Shown: positions 1 through 8,237 of the stretch, one piece after another
How positions within the stretch are numbered: position 1 is the first letter of the stretch
Layout: each line of letters starts with the position of its first letter
Source: JABDGM01 sp046349975
GTDB lineage: Bacteria; Planctomycetota; Planctomycetia; Pirellulales; Lacipirellulaceae
DNA length: 64,000 nucleotides
Direction of reading: 5' to 3'
NCBI GenBank assembly: GCA_046349975.1
Contig: JAXMBH010000013.1
Span: 1-64,000 of the forward strand
Notes under the pieces: generated by a model
What the model saw: only the letters and a program-made list of their open reading frames with translations
What the model was told of the DNA's origin: nothing
Database searches by the model: none
Program-made: the position numbers and the translations under genes

Positions 1-60
1 TGCCTCAGCCAAAGAAGCGTCTTCTCGCCGCAATCGAAAGTCGACGTACGTCTGCGCAAC

Positions 61-88
61 AAAAAAGCCCCCGCTAAGGCCGGGGGCT
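61..88 (-). terminator. Rho-independent terminator of the exported-protein gene
   Basis: On the minus strand an 8-bp GC stem (AGCCCCCG/CGGGGGCT, 7-nt loop) is followed by a T run. It lies about 60 nt past the stop codon at 150, in the right orientation to end that transcript. Confidence 0.8.
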
Positions 89-149
89 CGATCGCTTCGG
101 TGGTATGGTCTTCGCTGATAGCTGCGAGCTGAAAGCTATCGTCTTCGTT

Positions 150-1304
150 CTATGGCAAAATCGCCGAAACGCCTGTCACTGCGCCCGCTTCAAACAGCGC
201 GCCGCGCAGGCTCAGTGGAATTGGGTCGCACATGTACGGCGCACAGTTGCCCGGGCGATAGTGGCCGAGCGTGTAGATGCACTCGCACGGCGGCTCGACG
301 CCCATGCAGTACGGCAGCACGGGCAGCCGTGTGAAGAAGTGTGCCCCCGAGACGAACGGCTGAATGCACGGGCTGAACGAATGCCCGTAACGCTCGAGCT
401 GCTCGTTCTCAAAGTACAGCGGCTTGTGGCACAAGGCGGAGGCCTTCCACATATACGTGGTCTGGTCCCAGCAGCGGCCGGCGTGCAGGGAGCCGTCATC
501 GATCGAGCACTCGAACGGATAGTCTTCGCCCTCGGTGCCGCGAATCGCGATATCGAGCTTCACCTTATCGACGGTGTACGCTTTCAAGTTTTGCAGAGTC
601 TTATCGCACGATTCCTTGGCCTTTTCGCCTTCCGCCTGGATCGTGGCCTGGGCAGGCCCGGTCACTGGCGTCGGCGATTGCTCCGGCTCCGCGGGCCCAC
701 TCGGCAGCACCGGTTGGAATTGTCCCGTGTTCGCTTCGCCAGCGGGCGGCTGTTGCCGTTGATTCAACTGCTGAGCGTTATCCGACTGTGAGCCGGCCGG
801 ATTATTGTTTGTGGATGGATTCGTCGGCGTCGTGTTCCCTTCGGGGATCGGCAACGGATTGGGCTGCGGCGGTTCCGCGTTATCGGTAAATGGCGAACGC
901 AAGCCATCCTCAACGCCGGCATTCCCGGCACCGCTCGGATCCTTCGTCGTTCCGGTAATTGGCGCCGCCTGCGCCGCGCGGAAACCATCGGGCGACGTGT
1001 CGCCGTCGCGATTCACGACGACGCTCTTATCTGATTCTCCGGCACTATCGCGCCCGCTTACCAATCGCGGGGCGCTGCCTTCATATTCGTAGGCCGCGAG
1101 TTGGATCGACGCATCGCGCTGGCGCCCAGAAATCTTCGGCTTTACAAACTTCAGGGCCGAGCTGCTGGAACTGCTCGAGCCGCTGTCGGAAAGCTTCTTC
1201 ACCGACTTATCGCCGGTCCACTGCAGCCGGGTAACCTCAGCGCGTACCGCTGCGCTGCTTAAGACCAGCGAAGTGGTCAGCAATGCGGCAACGCATGAAT
1301 GCAA
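150..1304 (-). CDS. Exported Pro/Gln-rich hypothetical protein
   Basis: Unrecognised protein. The N-terminus holds a hydrophobic signal-like stretch (SCVAALLTTSLVLSSAAVRA), then a polyserine tract, a low-complexity Pro/Asn/Gln-rich middle, and an ordered C-terminal domain of about 150 residues with many Cys residues (CSIDDGS, GRCWDQTTY, PPCECIY, GNCAPYMC). This suggests a disulfide-rich domain outside the cytoplasm. The start is uncertain: no ATG lies in frame near the signal sequence, and I use a TTG at 1304. The next in-frame ATG, at 1601, would overlap guaB by about 180 nt and would translate repeat sequence. The gene follows guaB on the same strand and has a clear terminator. Existence fairly sure, start and function not. 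Confidence 0.65.
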   Translation of the reverse strand: MHSCVAALLTTSLVLSSAAVRAEVTRLQWTGDKSVKKLSDSGSSSSSSSALKFVKPKISGRQRDASIQLAAYEYEGSAPRLVSGRDSAGESDKSVVVNRDGDTSPDGFRAAQAAPITGTTKDPSGAGNAGVEDGLRSPFTDNAEPPQPNPLPIPEGNTTPTNPSTNNNPAGSQSDNAQQLNQRQQPPAGEANTGQFQPVLPSGPAEPEQSPTPVTGPAQATIQAEGEKAKESCDKTLQNLKAYTVDKVKLDIAIRGTEGEDYPFECSIDDGSLHAGRCWDQTTYMWKASALCHKPLYFENEQLERYGHSFSPCIQPFVSGAHFFTRLPVLPYCMGVEPPCECIYTLGHYRPGNCAPYMCDPIPLSLRGALFEAGAVTGVSAILP

Positions 1305-1336
1305 ATTGCAAATTGCAAATTGCAAATTGAAAAATG
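1301..1336. repeat. Tandem TTGCAAA-type mini-repeat
   Basis: About four and a half copies of a 7-nt unit (GCAAATT). They sit exactly where the start of the exported-protein gene would be expected, which blurs its 5' end. A very similar tract lies inside a coding region at 38395. Confidence 0.8.
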
Positions 1337-1373
1337 AAAACCAGCGAGCGCGAAGTCTCGACCAACCGTCTGG

Positions 1374-1432
1374 CCCTCGACCCTCGACCCTCGACCACCC
1401 CCGCTCCCTGACCCCTGATCCCTCATCCCTCT
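1374..1432. repeat. C-rich low-complexity tract after guaB
   Basis: Imperfect short tandem units, first CCCTCGA repeats, then CCCTGA/CCCTCAT variants, running into the guaB stop codon. Similar C-rich tracts precede alaS (22609-22650) and, in reverse orientation, lie upstream of the CvpA-like gene (60662-60690). Confidence 0.6.
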
Positions 1433-2913
1433 GAAGAATATTCAGCGGTGTAGTTGGGCGCTTCCTGCGTAATTGCAATGTCATGGGGATGGTTCTCCCG
1501 CACACTGGCCGCGGTGATCTGGATGAATCGTGCTTCCGTGCGAAGTTCATCAATCGTTTTGGTGCCGCAATAGCCCATGCCGGCTCGCAAGCCGCCCACA
1601 AGCTGATACAAAAACGGGCTCAGCGCACCCTTATACGGCACGCGACCCTCGACGCCTTCCGGCACCAACTTACCTTGATTGTTTTCGTTGCCTGCCGATT
1701 GTCGGTATCGCTCGCTCGAGCCATGCACCATAGCGCCCAGCGAACCCATGCCGCGATAGGCCTTGTAGGTTCGGCCTTGGTACAGCACGCGGTCGCCCGG
1801 GCTCTCATCGAGCCCGGCGAGGAGCCCGCCGATCATCACGGCGTTCGCCCCGGCGGCGATGGCTTTGGTCATGTCTCCCGAGTAGCGAATGCCGCCGTCG
1901 GCAATCAGCGTGGTGTTCGTTCCCTTGACCGCTTGCGCGGCGTCGTAAATCGCGGTGATCTGCGGCACACCCACGCCGGAAATGACCCGCGTTGTGCAGA
2001 TCGATCCGGGCCCGATGCCCACTTTCACCGCGTCCGCCCCGGCATCTGCAAGGTCCCGCGCGCCTTCGCGCGTGGCCACGTTGCCAGCCACGACATCGAT
2101 ATCCCACCGCCGCTTGATCTCGCGGACCGTTTCGATCACGTTGGCCGAGTGGCCGTGGGCACTATCAACGACGAGGAAATCGACACCCTTGTCGATCAGG
2201 CTGCCGACCCGCTCATAATCAAACACACCGACCGCCGCTCCCACCCGCAGCCGACCTTGCCGGTCTTTGGCCGCGTTCGGGAACCGGCGCATCATGTCGA
2301 TGTCTTTGATCGTGATCAGTCCGGTCAGTCTGTTATTTTCGTCAATGAGCAGTAGCTTCTCGACCTTTTTTGCCATCAAAATCTTCTCAGCTTGCTCAAG
2401 CGTCACGCTCCCGCGTGCTGTCACGAGGTGCTCCTTGGTCATCACCTCGGCGATTGGCACATCATTATGTTCGAGAAAACGCAGGTCCCGCTGCGTGATG
2501 ATGCCCACCAGCTGCCCATCCTTCACGATGGGAATGCCGCTGACCTTCGACCGCTGCATCATCTCATGTGCGGTAGCGACGCTAGCGTCCGGCGGCAGCG
2601 TGACCGGGTCGACGATGATGCCGTGGGCCGAGCGCTTGACCTTGTTGACTTCATTCGTCTGCCGCTCGATCGACATGTTCTTATGAATGACGCCGAGCCC
2701 ACCCTCCTGGGCGAGCGCGATCGCCATCGCGGCCTCGGTCACTGTATCCATCGGCGAAGAGAGAATCGGCACTGGCATGTCGATGCGGGCCGTAAGTCGA
2801 GATTTGACGTCTACTTCCGAAGGCACCACGGAACTGTACCGCGGTGCAATTAGAACGTCATCAAATGTAAGAGCGGTGGCAATGCACTTGCCAGAGAGAA
2901 TGTGGTCTTCCAT
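1423..2913 (-). CDS. guaB: IMP dehydrogenase
   Basis: Cytoplasmic NAD-dependent oxidation of IMP to XMP, the committed step of GMP synthesis. At 496 aa it has the usual length. In order: the N-terminal barrel segment (ALTFDDVLIAPRYS, SSPMDTVTE), a CBS pair at about residues 95-220 (VSGIPIVKDGQLVGIITQRD, KLLLIDENNRLTGLITIKD), then the rest of the barrel with the catalytic Cys loop GPGSICTTR and the GVGVPQ, ADGGIRYSGD and GGLLAG phosphate-site motifs. The flap segment (GSLGAM, RYRQ, VPEGVEGRVPYKG) is present. The ATG at 2913 fits the family N-terminus. It is followed by the exported-protein gene on the same strand, with no functional link evident. Confidence 0.97.
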   Translation of the reverse strand: MEDHILSGKCIATALTFDDVLIAPRYSSVVPSEVDVKSRLTARIDMPVPILSSPMDTVTEAAMAIALAQEGGLGVIHKNMSIERQTNEVNKVKRSAHGIIVDPVTLPPDASVATAHEMMQRSKVSGIPIVKDGQLVGIITQRDLRFLEHNDVPIAEVMTKEHLVTARGSVTLEQAEKILMAKKVEKLLLIDENNRLTGLITIKDIDMMRRFPNAAKDRQGRLRVGAAVGVFDYERVGSLIDKGVDFLVVDSAHGHSANVIETVREIKRRWDIDVVAGNVATREGARDLADAGADAVKVGIGPGSICTTRVISGVGVPQITAIYDAAQAVKGTNTTLIADGGIRYSGDMTKAIAAGANAVMIGGLLAGLDESPGDRVLYQGRTYKAYRGMGSLGAMVHGSSERYRQSAGNENNQGKLVPEGVEGRVPYKGALSPFLYQLVGGLRAGMGYCGTKTIDELRTEARFIQITAASVRENHPHDIAITQEAPNYTAEYSSEG

Positions 2914-3019
2914 GCCGTATTGTTACGGACGGCAGCCGCTCCATCAAGTGTCGCCACATACCGGTTAGGACGGCGCGCTATACGCGAGTTTCGCCGACAT
3001 TCGCACTAGCAACGTCACC

Positions 3020-3343
3020 CTATCCTCCTAAATCCTCTTTCGTCGCCCAATCGCGCGCCGCACGCCGAACATGTAGCACCTGCACCTCGTCGCCGACGAT
3101 CGTGAACAGCGCACGATACGCTCCCTGGCGCCGGCCAAAGGTCAATTGGCGAATCTCGGGCTCGACGAGGGCATTTTCCGGCGCTAGCTGAAATCGTTCC
3201 GGAAAGTTGGTTAACGTTTCAAGCTCGTTCTCAAACCGAGCCAACCAAAGTGTGGCAGTCTCGGGTGCCCGTTCCGCCGCCCACAAGTAAGCTGCTCGCA
3301 GGTTCTGCTTCGCTTCAGCAGTAACAACAACCCGATACTTCAT
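3020..3343 (-). CDS. ParE/RelE-superfamily toxin
   Basis: A 107-aa protein beginning MKYRVVVTAEAKQNLRAAYLW, the usual ParE/RelE opening of a beta strand and then a helix that loops over the toxin core. The C-terminus holds GRRQGAYRALFTIVGDEVQVLHVRRAARDW, matching the family pattern 'YRVLFRIVGDEVRVLHVRHGAR'. Members either poison gyrase (ParE) or cleave mRNA at ribosomes (RelE), and the target cannot be told here. Its ATG overlaps the antitoxin stop by 4 nt, the standard antitoxin-first operon with translational coupling. Confidence 0.85.
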   Translation of the reverse strand: MKYRVVVTAEAKQNLRAAYLWAAERAPETATLWLARFENELETLTNFPERFQLAPENALVEPEIRQLTFGRRQGAYRALFTIVGDEVQVLHVRRAARDWATKEDLGG

Positions 3344-3579
3344 GTCGGGCCGGGCAAGCCGAATTCATGACGAAGATCACCAAATGCGTCTTTCAAAGGC
3401 TGCGTCCGTTCCGCCGCCGCGTCTGCTAATCCTCGTCGCACACCCTCCAGCGATTCTTCCCGCTCCACCTTCAATAGCCTCAGCGCCTCGGCCACAACTT
3501 GCTGCTCGTTCGAAAACACTCCGAGCGCAACCTGATCGTTGATGAATGTCTGCAAATCAGCTGGAATCTCAATTGCCAT
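3340..3579 (-). CDS. ParD-like antitoxin
   Basis: A 79-aa partner of the downstream toxin. It opens MAIEIPADLQTFINDQVALG, a ribbon-helix-helix-like N-terminus, followed by FSNEQQVVAEALRLLKVERE, which matches 'yaseseVvreALRlL' of ParD/CopG antitoxins. An acidic C-terminal tail would wrap the toxin. I chose the ATG at 3579 over the in-frame one at 3642 because a GAGG lies 7 nt upstream and homologous proteins start there. It is expected to repress its own promoter in the 3580-3750 gap; no operator palindrome was obvious. Confidence 0.8.
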   Translation of the reverse strand: MAIEIPADLQTFINDQVALGVFSNEQQVVAEALRLLKVEREESLEGVRRGLADAAAERTQPLKDAFGDLRHEFGLPGPT

Positions 3580-3750
3580 AGCCAATCCTCGCGAATCTAT
3601 TTTAGTCGTACCAATTTGCATCGTGAAGCGGTCACGCTTCACAACGATCGCCCCCCTTGGAGTCGGCCCCCAGCCCGAATCGACCGCTGCCCAGCGTCGC
3701 CGTCAGCACACCTGCCAGCCGCCACACAAAACGAACCGCCTCGCAATTCC

Positions 3751-4170
3751 TCACCATCCCAGCCGCCGCACTCCAACCACATAATCGAAGTTCGCATTGC
3801 GGCTGACAATTGCCAAGGAATACTGCCGAGCCAAGGCGGCAATCCACAGGTCGATTTCCGGGATGGGGCGACCACCAAGTTTCAGCGCGTGGCGGATTTC
3901 GGCATACCGATCGGCTGTTCTGCGATCGCTGGGCAAAACGATCGATTGCGACTCCAACAGCTCAAAGCCCCGTTCAAGTTTGCGACGTTGCCTCGAGCCG
4001 AGCATGCCAAATTGGTATTCGGCAATCATCACGACTGGCAAATGCTGGCGCTCGCCTGGCGGCAGGGCCGCCTGAATTCTCGAATCGCCCGCAAGAATCG
4101 CTGAAACAGCGTTGGTAACTGGGAAGTAGCGTTCGGGGCTGCCGATCCTGAGGAGGTCGCTGAACTTCAA
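3751..4170 (-). pseudogene. Decayed VapC-like PIN-domain toxin
   Basis: Most of a PIN domain is readable: TNAVSAILAGD near the N-terminus, AEYQFGMLGS, RYAEIRHALKLGGRPIPEIDLWIAALA (the central acidic motif) and IVSRNANFDYV near the end. The first catalytic Asp, normally the D of 'DTN', is replaced by Val (VTN). The residues before it (MKFSDLLRIGSPERYFP) do not look like a PIN first strand. There is no antitoxin gene directly upstream on this strand, and a coding-like fragment on the other strand overlaps the N-terminal region. I infer that the 5' end was lost in a rearrangement. A divergent active toxin is less likely. Confidence 0.6.
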
Positions 4171-4221
4171 CGCGTTATCGATGACGAGTTCTCAAGAATC
4201 GATCCGGATGCTTGGAAGTGA
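4105..4221 (+). pseudogene. C-terminal fragment of a small acidic protein
   Basis: An open frame of 38 codons without a start codon ends ...DPEEVAELQRVIDDEF and then SRIDPDAWK before TGA. The composition and codon use look like a real protein C-terminus, possibly an antitoxin tail, but the frame is closed upstream by a TGA at 4102-4104. It overlaps the odd N-terminus of the PIN remnant on the opposite strand, so one of the two was probably inverted or truncated here. Confidence 0.35.
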
Positions 4222-4555
4222 TCCTCGATAGCCGTTGTCGGCGGCCAGCTTCGCACGACTGAAAGCTGCTCGTTCTCATCGAAATGAAAAAAAACGCGGC
4301 GCCGACTTCTGCCGCCGCTTTCGCCAGGCCCTGTGGCTTTGGAACACTGTCACCTTTGCCGCGTCGACATCATCTTGGATACGGCGACGCAAGCCCATAG
4401 ACTGTTAGATATGAGCCTTGTAATCCAACCGATCGCTGTGGATTCACACTTGCCTTCCGAATTTAGGCAGCTTGACGACGGTGTTCCGCTCGCAAGACAC
4501 TTCTCGAATGCTACAATCATCGTGCCACTGAACTGCAATTAAATGGAGTCTCCGA
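4222..4555. other. Gap between toxin remnant and restriction-modification genes
   Basis: No convincing gene. It contains the minus-strand terminator-like hairpin at 4287-4318. A GGAG at 4545-4548 is the likely ribosome binding site for the methyltransferase TTG start. The right part becomes noticeably AT-richer towards the restriction genes. Confidence 0.5.
4287..4318 (-). terminator. Orphan terminator-like hairpin
   Basis: On the minus strand a 6-bp GC stem (GCGGCG/CGCCGC, 11-nt loop) is followed by eight or more T. No gene upstream on that strand needs it, so it may be left from a deleted gene. Confidence 0.5.
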
Positions 4556-6013
4556 TTGGCCAGCGCAACAGCAAAGCTGAACGGTTCCTATTACACCCCG
4601 TCGATCGTTGCACGGACTCTGATTCGCTGGGTTGTGCGCAAACGCACTGACCGCTTACTTGATCCAGCTTGTGGTGACGGCGAGTTCCTCGCTCTCCACT
4701 CAAACTCGGTCGGCGTGGAATTCAATCAGAGTGCGGCGATTGCCGCCAGCCGTCGAACGCCCGGCAGTGTAGTCCACGTCGAGGACTTCTTCGTGTATGC
4801 AAACCGCACTAAGGAACGTTTCGACTGCGCCGCCGGCAACCCGCCATTCATTCGCTACCAGAGTTTCGCAGGCGATGTACGTCGCAGAGCGCTCGACTAC
4901 TGCAATTGTCACGGAGCGCGATTCTCAGAGCTTTCGTCTTCTTGGGCTCCCTTTTTGGTTGCCGCCGCAAGCTTACTTAAACGCGGTGGACGCATGGCTT
5001 TCGTAGTTCCTGCGGAAATTGGACACGCGCGATACGCTGCACCTTTGATCTCGTTCCTGATGCGTTCGTTCAAAATTGTGCATCTAGTTGCTATTCGTCA
5101 GACGGTGTTTACAGACCTCTCGCAAGATGTCTGGCTCCTTTATGCAGATGGATATGGAGAGAACACCGATCACATTGCCTTAAGCGTCTGGGATCAATTC
5201 AAATCGGTGTTAAGGCGTCCTAATACGTTCCAACGAGTATCATCAAAACAGTGGGAAAGCTGGGGGTGTCGGCTTCGCCCATTTCTCGTTACCAACGGAG
5301 TCCGGCAGCTTTACGAGCGGCTACGCGAATCTTCTCAAACGCAGCAGCTTGGCGATGCAGCTCGCGTTGGCATTGGATATGTTTCGGGAGCTAACGACTT
5401 CTTTCATCTCCGCCCTTCGGCCGCCAAATCGGTTCGTATACCGGATGATTTTCTTCTTCCTACAGTTCGGAATGGACGAGTACTTCCAACGCAGTCGGTG
5501 AACCGTGCAACGCTCGCTCGGTGGATAGAACAAGACGAAGCGTGTCTCCTTTTGCGACTCCAAGCCAATACCATCCTTCCACAATCGGTGCTCAACTATC
5601 TGGGCTCCGCCGAAGGACGTCTTGCCCAGCGGTCGTACAAGTGCTCTCATCGGAAACCATGGTATGTCGTACCGGATGTGCTGATTCCCGACGGATTTCT
5701 TTCATACATGAGCGGGGATGGTCCGTCTCTGGTTTCCAATTCGGCCGGCTGTAGTTGTACGAACTCCGTTCATGCAGTACGGATGAAAGATGGATACAAA
5801 TTTTCACAACTGCAGGCGGCATGGGGACATCCATTGACGCGTTTGAGTACTGAACTTGAAGGACATCCGCTTGGCGGTGGAATGCTCAAGCTCGAGCCTC
5901 GCGAGGCGTCGCGTGTACTCCTACCTAACCCAAGCTTAACTTTATCTGCCCACGATTTGCAGCAGTTGCGTGAAGGGCGTGAGGTTCTTCGTAAATGGAG
6001 ACACTATGCATAG
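4556..6013 (+). CDS. N6-adenine DNA methyltransferase of a type II R-M system
   Basis: Transfers a methyl group from S-adenosylmethionine to adenine in a specific DNA site. At 485 aa it carries a YYTPSIVA motif near residue 12, AdoMet motif I (LLDPACGDGEFL, about residue 35) and catalytic motif IV NPPF with FIRYQ following (about residue 95), in the gamma-like order. The C-terminal half, about residues 230-480, should be the target-recognition region, with a conserved-looking LEGHPLGGGMLKLEP near the end. The start is TTG with GGAG 7 nt upstream. The next gene overlaps its end by 8 nt. Base composition is clearly lower in GC than flanking genes, a sign of transfer. Confidence 0.85.
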   Translation: MASATAKLNGSYYTPSIVARTLIRWVVRKRTDRLLDPACGDGEFLALHSNSVGVEFNQSAAIAASRRTPGSVVHVEDFFVYANRTKERFDCAAGNPPFIRYQSFAGDVRRRALDYCNCHGARFSELSSSWAPFLVAAASLLKRGGRMAFVVPAEIGHARYAAPLISFLMRSFKIVHLVAIRQTVFTDLSQDVWLLYADGYGENTDHIALSVWDQFKSVLRRPNTFQRVSSKQWESWGCRLRPFLVTNGVRQLYERLRESSQTQQLGDAARVGIGYVSGANDFFHLRPSAAKSVRIPDDFLLPTVRNGRVLPTQSVNRATLARWIEQDEACLLLRLQANTILPQSVLNYLGSAEGRLAQRSYKCSHRKPWYVVPDVLIPDGFLSYMSGDGPSLVSNSAGCSCTNSVHAVRMKDGYKFSQLQAAWGHPLTRLSTELEGHPLGGGMLKLEPREASRVLLPNPSLTLSAHDLQQLREGREVLRKWRHYA

Positions 6014-6854
6014 TGGCCTTATAAGTCTCCGTGATGCGCTGCGGGCGTTCGTTGAAGCGGAGGCAACACAGAGTCAGTTGCATATTCGGCCGCTCCATCG
6101 CCACATCGTCGAGCGGCTGGTAATCGAGGGTGGCTTTCGCCCAGATGACATATCTCCGCATCCGCCTTTGCGTATTGAAGTGGGCGGCGGAGGACGGGAC
6201 GTTCGTCATCGCCTGGTTTACGATGAATCGGCTGCATGTACCGGAGAACAGACCGTGCTCGGTGGACTCAAAACGAAGGATGTCGATGTTGTAATTTCAC
6301 AACGACATATCGGTCCTTCGCTCGCAGTATCCGTAAAGGGCACCTCTAATGCATTTCGTAATCTTACAAATCGCATGGAAGAGGCAGCTGGGGATTGCAC
6401 CAATCTTCATATCGCGTATCCTGCGCTTGTTTATGGCTTCTTGCATGTGATGCGTGCAAACCTTGCTAAGGACGTATCAAATCCAAATGACGTTGCGATT
6501 CAAGCAGACGGCACAATCGTCCAAACGATCAAGCGTTACCATGATGCAATGGCCAGAATTACCAACCGTTCGGACATGCGAAATGACGTCAGTCGCTACG
6601 AAGCTGTCGCAATCGCTCTTGTTCATCCGCGAGGCGACAACATCGCAGAGGTTGTCAACGATTTTCCGCTATCGTCAAGCCCACTCGCTTTCGACCGCTT
6701 CTTTGAACGGCTGTACGCCGCTTACGATCTTCGATTCGTTTATTCAGCACCAGCGCTTCACTCGACAACACGGCGGTTAGAGTGGGATCCAGGTTCACCG
6801 ATCATGCCAGATGCTCAAGCAGCTGGCTTTGTGCCGCGCTTCGCTTCGGAGTAA
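6006..6854 (+). CDS. Putative type II restriction endonuclease
   Basis: A 282-aa protein translated from an ATG inside the last codons of the methyltransferase, so the two are co-expressed. I do not recognise a named family. The middle holds GLKTKDVDVVISQRH followed by GPSLAVSVKGTSNAFRNL; an acidic residue, then V-S-V-K-G, fits a PD-(D/E)XK-like core with the usual Glu replaced by Ser/Val, or with Asp residues upstream serving as metal ligands. Position next to a DNA methyltransferase, size and shared low GC make it the probable cognate nuclease. A non-nuclease accessory protein is the alternative. Confidence 0.65.
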   Translation: MHSGLISLRDALRAFVEAEATQSQLHIRPLHRHIVERLVIEGGFRPDDISPHPPLRIEVGGGGRDVRHRLVYDESAACTGEQTVLGGLKTKDVDVVISQRHIGPSLAVSVKGTSNAFRNLTNRMEEAAGDCTNLHIAYPALVYGFLHVMRANLAKDVSNPNDVAIQADGTIVQTIKRYHDAMARITNRSDMRNDVSRYEAVAIALVHPRGDNIAEVVNDFPLSSSPLAFDRFFERLYAAYDLRFVYSAPALHSTTRRLEWDPGSPIMPDAQAAGFVPRFASE

Positions 6855-7219
6855 GTAAACTAGGTGCCCTTATGATCGGCAGTATTCTTTACCTCCCGGT
6901 ACTGCTTTCATTAACGCTTCGGTGTTCGACCGCGGGTAATAGAGGCTACCATTGCCCCTGCAACGAAATAAGTTTCACCAAGTTTGCAGCATCCTTGAAT
7001 GCACATGCTATAGCATTTGCGCGATCAAAGTAGCGGCAGAGCAGTTGCCACACTAGCTGTTCGGTCAACAAACTGGCTTTCGTCGAATTCGATTGGTATC
7101 GGCACCAGCTCTTTGACCTCAACCTCGACGTCGCCCCCCAGCCCCGCGGCAAAGCCGCCCGGCCGTCCACGCGCCCCTCAGCCCAGCCCCCAACCAAGGT
7201 CTGAACGGCGATCGCGACG
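6855..7219. other. Gap with a possible gene-end remnant
   Basis: No intact gene. On the plus strand, 7032-7203 is open without a start codon and reads ...LAFVEFDWYRHQLFDLNLDV, then a low-complexity Pro/Arg tail. The first part looks like a true protein C-terminus and may be a gene remnant at the right boundary of the transferred R-M island. The AT-richer composition ends at about 7100. Confidence 0.35.
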
Positions 7220-7990
7220 TCAATCCCCAACCGACCACTCCAAGAACGGCGGCGAAATTTCTCGAATCTTATCGTCCGGCGACTTCGCTTGTTGGATATC
7301 CGGTGTCGTTGGGTCGAACTTCACGTTCACCTTGATGAGCGGGCAATCGCGATATGCGAATCGCTGCTCCGAGCGCGTCGACAGGCCGCCCTCCTCCTCG
7401 AACACCTTGAGCAATTCGTCGCGTGTCATGCCGGGTTGCACGGTCTGCATCTCGCGCAAGGAATCGGCGAGCCACTGCATGATCTCCGGCGGCGCTTTCG
7501 CCAGCTTGCCGGTCGCTCGGAGCGCGGCGTGCAACTCGTCGTTGTTGCGCGGGTCGATGCCACAGATGAGCGCCGCTGGCGTTGCCGGGTAGCCAAGCTG
7601 AACGCGGAGCTGGTCCTCGCCAAGATTCGGCTCGATCGCCTTGGCGTCGAAGACAATCACGAGGCCAGGCAAGCTCATCGACGAAGCACACGTTGTGAAC
7701 TTGCCCGCGTAGACCGCCTTTCCACCCACCGCCACTTCGAACGGCACGCCCGGAATGATGTGTCCGCTCTGCATGAGCTTGGCCGCCAAGTTTGCCCGCT
7801 CACCCGGAGCAAGCGTGAGCGTATGCGAGCGCCAATCGTACGACTGAAGCGCGTCGGCCGCGATGAGCACATGGCCTTGCTCATCGCGAATATCGACGGC
7901 CTTCGGAGCGACCGCCTCTTCACCGAATGCCGACCCAATGGCCACAGCCAAGCAACAGCCCAACGCCCCCATAAAGATAGCTCGAATCAT
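7220..7990 (-). CDS. Exported hypothetical protein
   Basis: A 256-aa protein with a clear signal peptide (MIRAIFMGALGCCLAVAIGSAFG, cleavage after about residue 23). The N-terminal half is beta-rich (KAVDIRDEQGHVLIAADALQSYDW, LTLAPGERANLAAKL). The C-terminal part, PGMTRDELLKVFEEEGGLSTRSEQRFAYRDCPLIKVNVKFDP, resembles the small helix-beta modules of the BamE/SmpA type ('G.t.eev...lG.P' then a beta hairpin). That similarity is by eye only. Expected in the periplasm or cell envelope. Monocistronic, no functional hint from neighbours. Confidence 0.75.
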   Translation of the reverse strand: MIRAIFMGALGCCLAVAIGSAFGEEAVAPKAVDIRDEQGHVLIAADALQSYDWRSHTLTLAPGERANLAAKLMQSGHIIPGVPFEVAVGGKAVYAGKFTTCASSMSLPGLVIVFDAKAIEPNLGEDQLRVQLGYPATPAALICGIDPRNNDELHAALRATGKLAKAPPEIMQWLADSLREMQTVQPGMTRDELLKVFEEEGGLSTRSEQRFAYRDCPLIKVNVKFDPTTPDIQQAKSPDDKIREISPPFLEWSVGD

Positions 7991-8104
7991 CGCGACGACT
8001 CCTGTAACGATCAGCCAACCGCAGAACGCGGCGGTATCGCCCTGATTCTAAGCGCCGCGCGCAGCCCCCGGCGTAACGAGTTTGTAACGATGCCTCAGCG
8101 CAGC

Positions 8105-8130
8105 AAAAAACCCCCGGCAAAGCCAGGGGC
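8105..8130 (-). terminator. Terminator of the PEP-CTERM gene
   Basis: Minus-strand stem CCCCTGGC/GCCGGGGG (3-nt loop, one mismatch) followed by TTTTTT, about 110 nt past the stop at 8238. Confidence 0.75.
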
Positions 8131-8237
8131 TGTGCATGCTAGTTTCGAACTAAGGCACGTGCGTTGCCAAGTCGGCGGTCGCCACGACAACCAGCGACTC
8201 CGCTACGTTTTCGACCTGGGAGCGGCGTGGCGACGAC

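Noticed and set aside
4333..4542. 69-codon open frame before the methyltransferase
   Set aside because: No recognisable pattern, and it overlaps the likely promoter and ribosome site region.
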